From NCBI RefSeq assembly GCF_030530745.1, contig NZ_JAUMUI010000008.1, positions 26,556-90,555 on the forward strand: a DNA stretch of 64,000 nucleotides, given 5' to 3'. Positions 35,069-45,615 of the stretch are shown here, piece after piece (the first letter of the stretch is position 1; each line of letters begins with the position of its first letter). The position numbers were made by a program, and so were the translations under genes. Source of the DNA: Neisseria sp. (lineage in GTDB: Bacteria; Pseudomonadota; Gammaproteobacteria; Burkholderiales; Neisseriaceae). Below the pieces are notes generated by a model. That model did not search any database. It was not told the origin of the DNA and saw only the letters and a list, made by a program, of their open reading frames with translations.

Positions 35069-36067
35069 CTACTCGCTGAATTGTTGGGCAGTTTGTTCAA
35101 AAAAGGCAATAACCTTCTTTAACCTCAATACCACATCTTCAGGATTTAACTTATCTTCTTTATTTCCAAGCCAATCTTCGCAAGCAATAACAGCAGCCGT
35201 CATGGTTTTACCTGAACCGAATCTTTTTGGCTTGTGAAGAGAAAAATTACTTTCTCGAGCTTTCTCTGATAAATATTTAAAATATGATTTAGCTTTGCTA
35301 GATTGTTGGTTTGTATCTCTTATTTTGAAACACAATTTCGCATTTTTACTTTCAATCTGCACATAAACCAACTGATGAGCTGCCAAAACACCCCACCATA
35401 ATCCGCCTGCCGCATTGGCAGCATAATTCCAATTTTTTAACAATTCTCTTTCATCTAAAAAAACAAAAAAACCTTGCCAATCATACTTATTCCATTTACC
35501 GATTTCTTTGTCTTTAAATGTTTGATTTCTACCTTCGAGCATACGCAAACGTACTAAAAAATCTTGAAAAATATCATTTTCAATCTGTTGGTATTTTTCT
35601 AAAATTTTTAAAAAGTCTTGCCGTAAAAATGTATGGAAACCATCTCGTTTGACATATTCCAAACTGCCTGCACTTTGATTGCCTGTTTTCAGATAAATAC
35701 ATACCGGATTGGCATAGTTATGCTTAAGGCAATCTTTTTCCGCAATTTCACGGTAGCGTCTCAACTGGTTATTGTGTTGCGCTGTATTGGTTTTATCTTC
35801 AATAATCAAACGGTAATGTTGATTAACTAATACCCAAATATCAATACCCTCATGCTGCCGTTTCGCTTCAACGGAAGTAATGATGCCGTCAAAATCAGGA
35901 TGATGTTTGCGCAATAATGCAGTAATAAACTCACAGCTACACTGATTAAGCTCAGGATAATCTTCTTCCCACGCTTCATCACCAAATAATAACAACCAAG
36001 TAATAAAAGCGTCTTGGCTAAGCTCTTTAGTGGCAATATTAAAAATATTGGGCTTATTTCTTTCCAC
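35069..36067 (-). CDS. PD-(D/E)XK nuclease family protein
   Basis: 332 residues. The nuclease core is in the first third: Asp76 in HEGIDIWVLV, then Glu90-Asp-Lys92 in RLIIEDKTNT, with Gln101 in a helix after it (QLRRYREIAE), the pattern of the PD-(D/E)XK superfamily (PF14281-like). The remainder has no recognised domain. Starts with GTG at 36067 after AGGGG. The gene is clearly AT-richer than nuoF and nuoG on either side and has no DUS inside, indicating recent acquisition. A defence role against phage or foreign DNA is inferred. It interrupts the nuo operon between F and G. Confidence 0.8.
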   Translation of the reverse strand: MERNKPNIFNIATKELSQDAFITWLLLFGDEAWEEDYPELNQCSCEFITALLRKHHPDFDGIITSVEAKRQHEGIDIWVLVNQHYRLIIEDKTNTAQHNNQLRRYREIAEKDCLKHNYANPVCIYLKTGNQSAGSLEYVKRDGFHTFLRQDFLKILEKYQQIENDIFQDFLVRLRMLEGRNQTFKDKEIGKWNKYDWQGFFVFLDERELLKNWNYAANAAGGLWWGVLAAHQLVYVQIESKNAKLCFKIRDTNQQSSKAKSYFKYLSEKARESNFSLHKPKRFGSGKTMTAAVIACEDWLGNKEDKLNPEDVVLRLKKVIAFFEQTAQQFSE

Positions 36068-36123
36068 CGTTAAATGCCCCTGTGATGCAAATTATTATTT
36101 TATCTTAATTAATTTATTATCTT

Positions 36124-36160
36124 TTTCAGACGGCCTATTCGACCCCAAAGCCGTCTGAAA
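36124..36160. terminator. Inverted DUS pair after nuoF
   Basis: TTTCAGACGGC and GCCGTCTGAAA, 11-base arms with a 15-base loop, one base past the nuoF stop. Confidence 0.55.
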
Positions 36161-36161
36161 C

Positions 36162-37457
36162 TCAACACCACTTATGCTCTTTAGCCGGCTTGCCATGCTC
36201 AATATAATGTTCAAACTCATGACGGAAGTGTTTGGTAAAGCTGCGCACGGGGAACACGGCGGCGTCGGCCAAGGCGCAGATGGTACGGCCGGCCATGTTA
36301 TTGCCGATGGAATCGAGCAGTTCCAAATCTTCGGGTTTGCCTTTGCCGCTGGCGATGCGGTGCACGATGCGGTAGAGCCAGCCGGTGCCTTCGCGGCAGG
36401 GGGTGCATTGGCCGCAGGATTCTTCGTGGTAGAAATAGCTTAAGCGTTCCAGCGCTTTCACCATACACACGTCTTCGTCCATCACGATCACTGCGCCGGA
36501 GCCGAGCATGGAACCGGCTTTGGCGATGGAATCGTAGTCCATATTCAGGCTCATCATGATGTCGGCGGGCAGCACGGGGGCGGACGAGCCGCCGGGAATC
36601 ACGGCTTTGAGTTTTTTGCCGTCTTTCATGCCGCCGGCCATTTCCAGCAGCTTGGCAAACGGCGTGCCCAGCGGCACTTCGTAGTTGCCGGGGCGGTTAA
36701 CGTGGCCGGAAATGGAAAACAGCTTGGTGCCGCCGGCGTTTTCGATGCCTTGTTCGGCAAAGGTTTTGCCGCCGTCGCGGATGATAAACGGCACGGAGGC
36801 GAAGGTTTCGGTGTTGTTGATGGTGGTGGGTTTGCCGTAGAGGCCGTATGAAGCGGGGAACGGCGGTTTGAAGCGCGGCTGGCCTTTTTTGCCTTCCAAG
36901 CTCTCCAACAGCGCGGTTTCTTCGCCGCAGATGTAGGCGCCGTAGCCGTGGGCTGCGAACAGCTCGAAATCGAAGCCCAAGCCCATGATGTTTTTACCCA
37001 GATAACCGGCTTGGCGCGCTTCGGCCAGCGCGGCTTCAAAGCGTTGGTAGCCTTCGAAGATTTCGCCGTGGATATAGTTGTAACCTGCTTCGGCGCCCAT
37101 GGCGTAGCCGGCGATAATCATGCCTTCGATCAGGGCGTGCGGGTTGAAGTTGATGATGTCGCGGTCTTTAAACGTGCCGGGTTCGCCTTCGTCGGTGTTG
37201 CAGACAACGTATTTGGCGCCGGGGAACGAACGGGGCATAAAGCTCCATTTCAGGCCGGTGGGGAAGCCTGCGCCGCCGCGGCCGCGCAAGCCGGACGTTT
37301 TCACTTCGGCGATCACGTCGTCTTGCGAGATTTTTTCGCTGAGGATTTTGCGCAAGGCCTGATAGCCACCGCGCTTCACGTATTCTTCCAGCGTCCAGCA
37401 GTTCGGGTTTTGGGTGTCCACTCGGTCAAAAATGACGCCTGATTGGTAAATAGCCAT
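36162..37457 (-). CDS. nuoF: NADH-quinone oxidoreductase subunit F
   Basis: 431-residue flavoprotein subunit that binds NADH and FMN and carries the [4Fe-4S] cluster N3. [17 protein letters not shown] is the NADH/FMN glycine-rich motif. [13 protein letters not shown] contacts FMN. The cluster motif is [10 protein letters not shown], with the distal Cys in [11 protein letters not shown]. Starts [21 protein letters not shown]. Separated from nuoE by an inserted GFA-type gene and repeats. Confidence 0.97.
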   Translation of the reverse strand: MAIYQSGVIFDRVDTQNPNCWTLEEYVKRGGYQALRKILSEKISQDDVIAEVKTSGLRGRGGAGFPTGLKWSFMPRSFPGAKYVVCNTDEGEPGTFKDRDIINFNPHALIEGMIIAGYAMGAEAGYNYIHGEIFEGYQRFEAALAEARQAGYLGKNIMGLGFDFELFAAHGYGAYICGEETALLESLEGKKGQPRFKPPFPASYGLYGKPTTINNTETFASVPFIIRDGGKTFAEQGIENAGGTKLFSISGHVNRPGNYEVPLGTPFAKLLEMAGGMKDGKKLKAVIPGGSSAPVLPADIMMSLNMDYDSIAKAGSMLGSGAVIVMDEDVCMVKALERLSYFYHEESCGQCTPCREGTGWLYRIVHRIASGKGKPEDLELLDSIGNNMAGRTICALADAAVFPVRSFTKHFRHEFEHYIEHGKPAKEHKWC

Positions 37458-37513
37458 TTGTGTGCCCTGTCGGTTAACTTTTGCTTTAATCTATCTCGGT
37501 TTTATTCGGTTTC

Positions 37514-37580
37514 GCAGGTCTGGCATTGATGCCCGACAAAATATCTCTAACCATTCGTCGGGTATCAATGCCCGACCTAC
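37514..37580. repeat. Twin-palindrome repeat, copy E (diverged)
   Basis: Arms 37514-37537 and 37557-37580 with a 19-base spacer. Each arm is palindromic around GGCATTGATGCC-type sequence; a few mismatches relative to copy D at 38100. Confidence 0.8.
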
Positions 37581-37585
37581 TGTTG

Positions 37586-37636
37586 TTTTCAGACGGCCTG
37601 TATTTGTGTTGGGTTTTCAACCCTACCTACTCTTGC
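37586..37636. repeat. 51-base direct repeat, copy 1 (downstream flank of the GFA gene)
   Basis: Begins TTTTCAGACGGCCTG and ends CCTACTCTTGC. It matches 38041-38091 at 48 of 51 positions in the same orientation, and contains a GTTGGGTTTTCAACCC near-palindrome. It overlaps the 3' end of the GFA-type gene. Confidence 0.85.
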
Positions 37637-38022
37637 CCACCTACCATCGCCAAAAATTCGCTTTCGGTCAGCTTGGGCGTATCGTTGGCCAACTCGTAAT
37701 AAGGTGCCTTGCAATCGATAAAAATTTGGCTTTCCAACTCGAAACCGGCATTGTCGGCAAACAATCCGGCGTTGATGTAATAATCGTCGCCCACCTGCAC
37801 AAACAAATGCGTGCCGCATTGTTTGCAGAAACAGCGCTCCGCCCACTCGGACGAGCGGTAACGGCCGATGTGTCCGCCGCCGCTGATTTCAGGCGTTTTG
37901 GCCGTTAGGGTAAAGCCCGCACCGCCGCCCCAAGTGCGGCATTTGCCGCAATGGCAGGCATGCAGTTTGCGCTCGGCTTCGACTTTCAGCGATACGGCAC
38001 CGCACAGGCATTTTGCTTCCAT
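37627..38022 (-). CDS. GFA/CENP-V family zinc protein
   Basis: 131 residues with the GFA zinc-binding layout: CLCGAVSLKVE (two Cys), ACHCGKCRTWGGG (three Cys), and CFCKQCGTHLFVQ. This family includes proteins annotated as glutathione-dependent formaldehyde-activating enzymes, but the enzymatic role is disputed for most members. It interrupts the nuo operon between nuoE and nuoF on the same strand, flanked by 51-base direct repeats and twin-palindrome repeats. GC content is like the neighbours. No functional link to complex I is apparent. Confidence 0.88.
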   Translation of the reverse strand: MEAKCLCGAVSLKVEAERKLHACHCGKCRTWGGGAGFTLTAKTPEISGGGHIGRYRSSEWAERCFCKQCGTHLFVQVGDDYYINAGLFADNAGFELESQIFIDCKAPYYELANDTPKLTESEFLAMVGGQE

Positions 38023-38040
38023 TGCTGCTTCCTTTCTTTG

Positions 38041-38091
38041 TTTTCAGACGGCCTGGATTTGTGTTGGGTTTTCAATCCAACCTACTCTTGC
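38041..38091. repeat. 51-base direct repeat, copy 2 (upstream flank of the GFA gene)
   Basis: Same orientation as copy 1 at 37586-37636, 48 of 51 positions identical. Contains one DUS and a TTGGGTTTTCAATCCAA near-palindrome. Confidence 0.85.
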
Positions 38092-38099
38092 TTTTGCTT

Positions 38100-38168
38100 G
38101 TAGGTCGGGCATTGATGCCCGACAAAATATCCTGAACCATTATCGTCGGGCATCAATGCCCGGCCTAC
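38100..38168. repeat. Twin-palindrome repeat, copy D
   Basis: 24-base arms 38100-38123 and 38145-38168 with one mismatch and a 21-base spacer. Each arm is palindromic around GTCGGGCATTGATGCCCGAC. Confidence 0.88.
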
Positions 38169-38186
38169 GCGTTTTTCAGACGGCCT

Positions 38187-38660
38187 TTATCTCAACTCCG
38201 CCAGTTTCGCTTCAATCGCCTCTTCGGTCATAAAGCTGCACATTTTATGGTTGTTTACCAACATTACCGGAGCATCGCCGCATGCGCCCATGCATTCGCC
38301 TTCTACCAGCGTGTAGAGGCCGTCTGAAGTGGTTTCGCCGTAGCCGATGCCGAGTTTCCGCTTCAGGTATTCGCCCGCGTCCACGCCGCCGCGCAGGGCG
38401 CAGGGAAGGTTGGTGCAGACGGTGAGTTTGTATTTGCCGACGGGGGCGAGGTCGTACATATTGTAGAACGTGGCGACTTCGTAGGCGGCGGCAGGGGCGA
38501 TGCCGACATAGTCGGCCACATACTCGATGGTTTCGGCGCTCAGCCAGCCCAATTCGGTCTGCGCGATGCGCAGCGCGCCCATAATCGCCGAACGGCGCTG
38601 GTCGGCCGGGTATTTGGTCAGCTCGACATCAATCAGTTTTAAAGATTCAGCGGATAACAT
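38187..38660 (-). CDS. nuoE: NADH-quinone oxidoreductase subunit E
   Basis: 157-residue thioredoxin-fold subunit binding the [2Fe-2S] cluster N1a. The ligand motifs are CTNLPCALRGG and CMGACGDAPVMLVN. N-terminal helical part starts [18 protein letters not shown]. The start codon overlaps the nuoD stop by one base (TAATG). Confidence 0.96.
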   Translation of the reverse strand: MLSAESLKLIDVELTKYPADQRRSAIMGALRIAQTELGWLSAETIEYVADYVGIAPAAAYEVATFYNMYDLAPVGKYKLTVCTNLPCALRGGVDAGEYLKRKLGIGYGETTSDGLYTLVEGECMGACGDAPVMLVNNHKMCSFMTEEAIEAKLAELR

Positions 38661-39916
38661 TAGCGGTCTACCTCCCCGAATACGATGTCTTGCGTGCCGA
38701 TGATGGCCACCACGTCGGCGAGCATGTGGCCGCGCGCCATTTCGTCCATGCCTTGCAGGTGGGCGAAGCCGGGGGCGCGGATTTTCAGGCGGTAGGGTTT
38801 GTTGGCGCCGTCTGAAATCATATAGATGCCGAACTCGCCTTTGGGGTGTTCCACGGCGGTATAGGTTTCGCCTTCGGGCACGTGCATGCCTTCGGTAAAC
38901 AGTTTGAAATGGTGGATCAGGTCTTCCATGCCCATTTTCATTTCGGTGCGCCTAGGCGGGGCGACTTTGTGGTTGCCGGTAATCACGGGGCCGGGGTTGG
39001 CTTTGAGCCATTGCACGCATTGTTTGATGATGCGGTTGGATTCGCGCATTTCGTTGATGCGGCACAGGTAGCGGTCGTAGCAGTCGCCGTTCACGCCGAC
39101 GGGGATATCGAAATCTACGTTGGCATAAGCATCATAAGGGGCTTTTTTGCGGATATCCCACTCCACGCCAGAACCGCGCAGCATCACGCCGGTAAAGCCT
39201 TTTTGCAGGGCGCGCTCGGGCGAAACCACGCCGATGCCGACGGTACGCTGTTTCCAGATGCGGTTGTCGGTGAGCAGGCTTTCGTATTCGTCCACGCAGC
39301 CTGGGAAGCGCTCGGTGAAGGCTTCGATAAAGTCGAGCATGGTGCCTTCGCGCGATTCGTTCAGTTTTTTCAGCACTTTGGCGTTGCGGAATTTGCTCGA
39401 TTCGTATTTGGGCATAAAGTCGGGCAAATCGCGGTACACGCCGCCGGGGCGGAAATAAGCCGCGTGCATACGGGCACCGGATACGGCTTCGTACAAGTCC
39501 ATCAGCTCTTCGCGCTCGCGGAAGGCATACAGGAATACGGTCATCGCACCGATATCAAGCGCGTGCGAACCGATGCCCATCAGGTGGTTCAAAATACGGG
39601 TAACTTCGGCGAACATCACGCGGATATATTGGGCGCGGATGGGCACTTCGATGCCGGTTAGCTTTTCCACCGCCAGGCAATAAGCCTGCTCGTTCACCAT
39701 CATGGAAACGTAGTCCAAGCGGTCCATATAAGGCAGCGCTTGCAGATAAGTGCGGGTTTCGGCCAGTTTTTCAGTACCGCGGTGCAAGAGGCCGATATGC
39801 GGATCGGCGCGGACGATGGTTTCGCCGTCCAATTCCAGAATCATGCGCAATACGCCGTGGGCAGCGGGGTGTTGCGGGCCGAAGTTGATGGTGTAGTTTC
39901 TTAATTTGTTAGCCAC
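38660..39916 (-). CDS. nuoD: NADH-quinone oxidoreductase subunit D
   Basis: 418-residue 49-kDa-type subunit forming the quinone site with Nuo[23 protein letters not shown] and [13 protein letters not shown] carry the conserved His residues, and [16 protein letters not shown]-like [42 protein letters not shown] closes the protein. Overlaps nuoC by eight bases, so translation is coupled. Confidence 0.97.
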   Translation of the reverse strand: MANKLRNYTINFGPQHPAAHGVLRMILELDGETIVRADPHIGLLHRGTEKLAETRTYLQALPYMDRLDYVSMMVNEQAYCLAVEKLTGIEVPIRAQYIRVMFAEVTRILNHLMGIGSHALDIGAMTVFLYAFREREELMDLYEAVSGARMHAAYFRPGGVYRDLPDFMPKYESSKFRNAKVLKKLNESREGTMLDFIEAFTERFPGCVDEYESLLTDNRIWKQRTVGIGVVSPERALQKGFTGVMLRGSGVEWDIRKKAPYDAYANVDFDIPVGVNGDCYDRYLCRINEMRESNRIIKQCVQWLKANPGPVITGNHKVAPPRRTEMKMGMEDLIHHFKLFTEGMHVPEGETYTAVEHPKGEFGIYMISDGANKPYRLKIRAPGFAHLQGMDEMARGHMLADVVAIIGTQDIVFGEVDR

Positions 39917-40499
39917 CGTAGTTCTCCTCGCGGACGATGCGCGGGGTGATTTCGCGCGGCTCGATGGTTACAGGTTGGTAGATAACGCGTTTTTCGGCTT
40001 CGTCGTAACGCATTTCGACATAACCGGAAATCGGAAAATCTTTGCGGAAAGGATGTCCGACAAAACCGTAATCGGTGAGGATGCGGCGCAGGTCGGGGTG
40101 GTTGTTGAACAGGATACCGTAAAGATCGAAGGCTTCGCGTTCGTACCAGTCGGCGCTGTTGTAGATTTCGGTTACGGAATCCACCACGGGAAAGTCGTCG
40201 TCCTGACACCATACGCGCACACGGATGCGCTGGTTATTTTTCACGGAAACCAGTTGGCTCGCCACGGCAAAGCGCTTGCCCTCCCACGGTTCGTTTTTAT
40301 AGGTGCTGTAATCCACGCCGCACAAATCAACCAGAGATTCGAAATGCAAATCGGCATGGTCGCGCAGGGTGGTCATAATTTCCAGATAGTTTTCAGGCAG
40401 GCATTCGACGGTGATTTCGCCCAAGGCTGAAATTACTTTGGCGGCTTTGTCCCAAAGAATGCGGGCAACGGTTTCGTGCAATGTCTGTATATCGGCCAC
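39909..40499 (-). CDS. nuoC: NADH-quinone oxidoreductase subunit C
   Basis: 196-residue 30-kDa-type subunit of the complex I peripheral arm. [16 protein letters not shown] and the signature [39 protein letters not shown] are plain. It is a separate gene, not fused to nuoD as in E. coli. Starts [14 protein letters not shown]. Confidence 0.97.
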   Translation of the reverse strand: MADIQTLHETVARILWDKAAKVISALGEITVECLPENYLEIMTTLRDHADLHFESLVDLCGVDYSTYKNEPWEGKRFAVASQLVSVKNNQRIRVRVWCQDDDFPVVDSVTEIYNSADWYEREAFDLYGILFNNHPDLRRILTDYGFVGHPFRKDFPISGYVEMRYDEAEKRVIYQPVTIEPREITPRIVREENYGG

Positions 40500-40508
40500 A
40501 GTGTCCTC

Positions 40509-40988
40509 CTAATCCCGTGCAATCGTGGCGGTTCGCCTTATCTTGCCTTGAAGCTGGATCAGGCCGTAAATCAAGGCTTCTGCAGTGGGCGGGCAGCCGG
40601 GCACGTAAACATCTACCGGCACAATGCGGTCGCAGCCGCGCACCACCGAATAAGAATAATGGTAGTAACCGCCGCCGTTGGCACAAGAGCCCATAGAAAG
40701 CACCCAGCGCGGTTCGGCCATTTGGTCGTATACGCGGCGCAGCGCAGGCGCCATTTTGTTGCACAGCGTGCCGGCCACAATCATCAGATCCGACTGACGC
40801 GGCGAGGGGCGGAAAATGATACCGAAGCGGTCCAAATCATAACGTGCGGCACCGGCCTGCATCATTTCAACCGCACAGCAGGCCAAACCGAAGGTTACCG
40901 GCCACAAAGAACCTGTTCGCACATAGTTGAGCACCGTATCCGCGCTGGCGGTTACGAAGCCTTTATTCAAAACACCTTCTATTCCCAT
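40509..40988 (-). CDS. nuoB: NADH-quinone oxidoreductase subunit B
   Basis: 159-residue subunit holding [4Fe-4S] cluster N2, the last electron donor to quinone. Ligands are in [23 protein letters not shown] and [11 protein letters not shown]. The ATG at 40988 ([11 protein letters not shown]) matches Neisseria NuoB; a longer frame to 41009 would overlap nuoA further. As chosen, it overlaps nuoA by 10 bases. Confidence 0.96.
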   Translation of the reverse strand: MGIEGVLNKGFVTASADTVLNYVRTGSLWPVTFGLACCAVEMMQAGAARYDLDRFGIIFRPSPRQSDLMIVAGTLCNKMAPALRRVYDQMAEPRWVLSMGSCANGGGYYHYSYSVVRGCDRIVPVDVYVPGCPPTAEALIYGLIQLQGKIRRTATIARD

Positions 40989-41347
40989 TCCAACGCACCC
41001 TTTTTCCATTCGTAAACAAAGCCTACGGTGAGCACCGCAATAAACACAAACATCGACCAGAAAGCATACTGTCCGTGCTCGGCAGCCAGATCTTTAAACA
41101 CCACCGCCCACGGAATCATAAACGCTACTTCCAAATCGAACAGAATAAACAGAATCGCCACCAAATAATAGCGCACGTCAAACCTCATGCGTGCGTTTTC
41201 AAAAGCCTCAAAACCGCACTCGAAAGGCGTGTCTTTTTCTGCATAATGGCGTTTTGGCCCGAGCAGGTTGCCCAGCGCCAAGAACACAATACCCGCTGTC
41301 AGGCCGACAAGGATGAATACCAATACGGGGAAATAGTTTGCCAACAT
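40979..41347 (-). CDS. nuoA: NADH-quinone oxidoreductase subunit A
   Basis: 122-residue complex I membrane subunit with three helices. [20 protein letters not shown], the loop with [12 protein letters not shown], and [30 protein letters not shown] (conserved acidic residues) are typical. The ATG at 41347 is chosen; a GTG nine bases upstream is part of the Shine-Dalgarno (AGGTG). First gene of the operon, with a Fur-box-like site 128 bases upstream. Confidence 0.95.
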   Translation of the reverse strand: MLANYFPVLVFILVGLTAGIVFLALGNLLGPKRHYAEKDTPFECGFEAFENARMRFDVRYYLVAILFILFDLEVAFMIPWAVVFKDLAAEHGQYAFWSMFVFIAVLTVGFVYEWKKGALEWE

Positions 41348-41474
41348 TAGCTGCACCTGGTTCCGTTAACATAAAATACCGATAAATATTTGATGATTTT
41401 ATCCAATTTAAGACGCGTTTTAAAGTTCGCCCGCCCAAAATGTCGAAAAAAAACCAATAATTTCAATCATTTTA

Positions 41475-41493
41475 GAGAACGATTCTCATTAAT
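41475..41493. promoter_or_regulatory. Fur-box-like site upstream of nuoA
   Basis: The 19-mer GAGAACGATTCTCATTAAT matches the Fur consensus GATAATGATAATCATTATC at 13 of 19 positions. It lies 128 bases upstream of the nuoA start. In N. meningitidis Fur is reported to activate nuoABCDE directly, which fits an upstream site. The rest of the 41348-41641 gap is AT-rich leader with nothing else assigned. Confidence 0.55.
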
Positions 41494-41641
41494 TGAGCAG
41501 TGCCGGAAATACGCCTTAGCCGAATCATAAAAGGCCGGTTGTTTTTCCTGCAGCAGTTCATTATCACACTCAATCATTACATCAAACTACATTTAGGCTG
41601 CGGTGATTTTCAGACGGCAAGTTTGTGCCGTGCCGCCATTT

Positions 41642-43483
<1,842 letters not shown>

Positions 43484-43516
43484 ATCGGTTACTCTGACTT
43501 TTCGGCTGCAAAGCAT

Positions 43517-43561
43517 TTCAGACGGCCTCATTTATTGCAAAACATTTGCAGGCCGTCTGAA
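43517..43561. terminator. Inverted DUS pair after ruvA
   Basis: TTCAGACGGCCT (43517-43528) and AGGCCGTCTGAA (43550-43561), 21-base loop, between the ruvA stop and the ABC exporter start. Confidence 0.55.
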
Positions 43562-43567
43562 ACGCTT

Positions 43568-44149
43568 TTATTTCAACAAATTCTTCAATGCCAAACGCAC
43601 GCCCTCGCCCACGTCGGTGCCGGCGGGAATGCCTTTTACCGCCGCTTTGGCTTCGCGTTCGTTATAGCCCAGCGCCAGCAGCGTGCTGACGATATCGTCG
43701 GTTTCATTATCGGCGGCAGGTGCCGGCAGACCGGCGGCCGCATTTTCCGGCACCAGCTTGCCGCGCAGCTCCAATACCATGCGCTCGGCGGTTTTCTTGC
43801 CGATGCCCGGGGCGGACGAGAGGCGTTTCACGTCTTCCTGCGCCACCGCCTGCGCCAATTCGTCGGCGCTCATGGCCGATAAAATGCCCAGCGCGGTTTT
43901 AGCGCCGATACCGCTTACCTTTACCAACTGACGGAAGGTAGCACGCTCGGCGGCGGTGGCAAAGCCGAACAGCAGGTGCGCGTCTTCTCGCACCACCAGC
44001 TGCGTGTAAAGCTGCACGGTTTCACCCGGCGGCGGCAGCAGGTAGAAGGTCTGCATCGACACATCCACCTCATACCCCACACCGTTCACGTCAATCACGA
44101 TCTGCGGCGGGGCTTTTTCAACCAGCCTGCCGCTGAGCCTGCTAATCAT
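43568..44149 (-). CDS. ruvA: Holliday junction DNA helicase subunit RuvA
   Basis: 193-residue subunit that binds four-way junctions as a tetramer and loads the RuvB motor. OB-fold domain I starts [28 protein letters not shown]. Domain II has the helix-hairpin-helix motifs ([43 protein letters not shown]). Domain III is the C-terminal RuvB-contact helix bundle ([22 protein letters not shown]). ruvB and ruvC are not adjacent. Confidence 0.97.
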   Translation of the reverse strand: MISRLSGRLVEKAPPQIVIDVNGVGYEVDVSMQTFYLLPPPGETVQLYTQLVVREDAHLLFGFATAAERATFRQLVKVSGIGAKTALGILSAMSADELAQAVAQEDVKRLSSAPGIGKKTAERMVLELRGKLVPENAAAGLPAPAADNETDDIVSTLLALGYNEREAKAAVKGIPAGTDVGEGVRLALKNLLK

Positions 44150-44210
44150 GGCATTCTTTCGTTATTTTTCAGACGGCCTGCATTATAACCCTTCATCACA
44201 TCTCCCGCCC

Positions 44211-44242
44211 AAAACAAAACGGCCTGCACTCAGGCAGGCCGT
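44211..44242 (-). terminator. Terminator of rlpA
   Basis: ACGGCCTGC and GCAGGCCGT with a six-base loop. On the minus strand a T-rich run (TTTTGTTTT) follows, 25 bases past the rlpA stop. Overlaps a DUS. Confidence 0.65.
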
Positions 44243-44266
44243 CTGAAACAAACCGAACGGTTTTAA

Positions 44267-44983
44267 TCAAATGGCGGTCAGCACACGGCCTTTTACCGTA
44301 TCGGCGTGTTCCTGACGTTGGAACGGGCCCATTCTCACCACATAATTGCCGTCTTGCTTCACCACAGATACTTTTTGGTCGATATCGGACGACTTCAAAT
44401 GATTGCCCGTGCGTTTCAGGTATTGCTGCGCCTCGGCCTTGGTGCCGAAACTTTTCAGGTTCACATAAATATTGCGGGCTTCGTTTTGAGCCGGGCTCTC
44501 GGCAGGCCCGCTGCCCGGCACGATTTGCTCGACGCGCACTTTGGCCGTGCCCTTGTTGATAAAGCCGAGCTTGGCGGCGGCGGCTTTCGACACGTCCATC
44601 ACGCGGCTGCCGTGGAAGGGGCCGCGGTCGTTGATGCGCACCACCACGCTTTTGCCGTTAGCCAGATTGGTTACGCGGGCGTAGCTGGGAATCGGCAGGG
44701 TTTTGTGGGCGGCGGTCATCGCGTGCATATTGTAGCGCTCGCCGCTGGCGGTTTTGCGGCCGTGAAACTGGCTGCCATACCATGAAGCACTGCCGGTTTG
44801 GCTGAACGATGAAACTTTTTTCAAAGGGTTGTAGCGCTTGCCGGCCACTTTGTAGCTCAGATTGGCCGAAGGGCTGAGTTTTTCGGCTTTCACTACGGCG
44901 TCGGCCTGAACAGGCGCGGCGGCGAAGGCCAGCGCAAGGGCGGCGAAAGCGGCGGTAAAGAAATTTCGTTTGGCTTGTGTCAA
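44267..44983 (-). CDS. rlpA: RlpA-family septal ring lytic transglycosylase-like protein
   Basis: 238-residue exported protein. Signal peptide MTQAKRNFFTAAFAALALAF with cleavage after AAPVQA. The double-psi beta-barrel domain shows GSASWYGSQFHGRKTASGERYNMHAMTAAHKTLP, RVTNLANGKSVVVRINDRGPFHGSRVMDVSKAAAAKL, with the conserved Asp in INDRGPF and His in AMTAAHK. The C-terminal SPOR domain (about 165-238, NIYVNLKSFGTKAEAQQYL) binds denuded glycan strands at the division septum. No lipobox Cys is present, unlike E. coli RlpA. Activity in Neisseria is not established by sequence. Confidence 0.88.
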   Translation of the reverse strand: MTQAKRNFFTAAFAALALAFAAAPVQADAVVKAEKLSPSANLSYKVAGKRYNPLKKVSSFSQTGSASWYGSQFHGRKTASGERYNMHAMTAAHKTLPIPSYARVTNLANGKSVVVRINDRGPFHGSRVMDVSKAAAAKLGFINKGTAKVRVEQIVPGSGPAESPAQNEARNIYVNLKSFGTKAEAQQYLKRTGNHLKSSDIDQKVSVVKQDGNYVVRMGPFQRQEHADTVKGRVLTAI

Positions 44984-45086
44984 AACAGGTTCCAGTTCTT
45001 GAGTGAATAAAAAATATTTTCAGACGGCCGGAACCATTTCATCAATATCAACTCATATAAACAAACAATTTATATTGATGGAACGG

Positions 45087-45551
45087 TTAAACACCGCCTG
45101 CATAACCGTTTTGCCGCCATGCTTCGAACAACATCACGGCAACAGTGTTGGAAAGGTTCATGCTTCTGCTGCCGGGCAGCATGGGCAGTCGCAGTTTCTG
45201 TTCCGCCGGCAGGCTTGCCAGAATTTCCGCAGGCAGGCCGCGGGTTTCGGGGCCGAACAGAAACACATCACCTTCCTGAAACGCCGCCTCATCCGGGCGG
45301 GCGCTGCCTTTGGTGGTAAGCGCGAAAATGCGCCGGCCCGCCAAGGCTTTCAGGCAGTCTGCAAAGTTTTCATGCACGGTCAGTTCGGCAAATTCGTGGT
45401 AATCCAGCCCTGCCCGCTTCATTTTGCTCGAATCCAACGGGAAACCGAGCGGTTTCACTAGGTGTAAATCGGCGCCGGTGTTGGCGCAGAGGCGGATAAT
45501 GTTGCCCGTGTTGGGGGGAATTTCGGGTTGGTATAAAACTACGGTAAACAT
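45087..45551 (-). CDS. trmL: tRNA (cytidine(34)-2'-O)-methyltransferase
   Basis: 154-residue SPOUT-class enzyme that 2'-O-methylates the wobble base of tRNA(Leu) isoacceptors. Start at 45551 (MFTVVLYQPEIPPNTGNIIRLCANTG) gives the family length. The knotted cofactor site is visible in LFGPETRGLPAEILASLP and LRLPMLPGSRSMNLSNTVAVMLFEAWRQ. It lies downstream of comF on the same strand with a 64-base gap. Confidence 0.94.
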   Translation of the reverse strand: MFTVVLYQPEIPPNTGNIIRLCANTGADLHLVKPLGFPLDSSKMKRAGLDYHEFAELTVHENFADCLKALAGRRIFALTTKGSARPDEAAFQEGDVFLFGPETRGLPAEILASLPAEQKLRLPMLPGSRSMNLSNTVAVMLFEAWRQNGYAGGV

Positions 45552-45615
45552 ATGGATTGTTTGCCCTAACCTGCGCACTATGCCGTAAGCAGCGGCGTGC
45601 GTCAAAAAAATTTCG

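Noticed and set aside
34891-35079. 62-codon plus-strand frame between nuoG and the nuclease
   Set aside because: It runs through the foreign DUS and an inverted repeat, has no ribosome-binding site and no protein-like composition.
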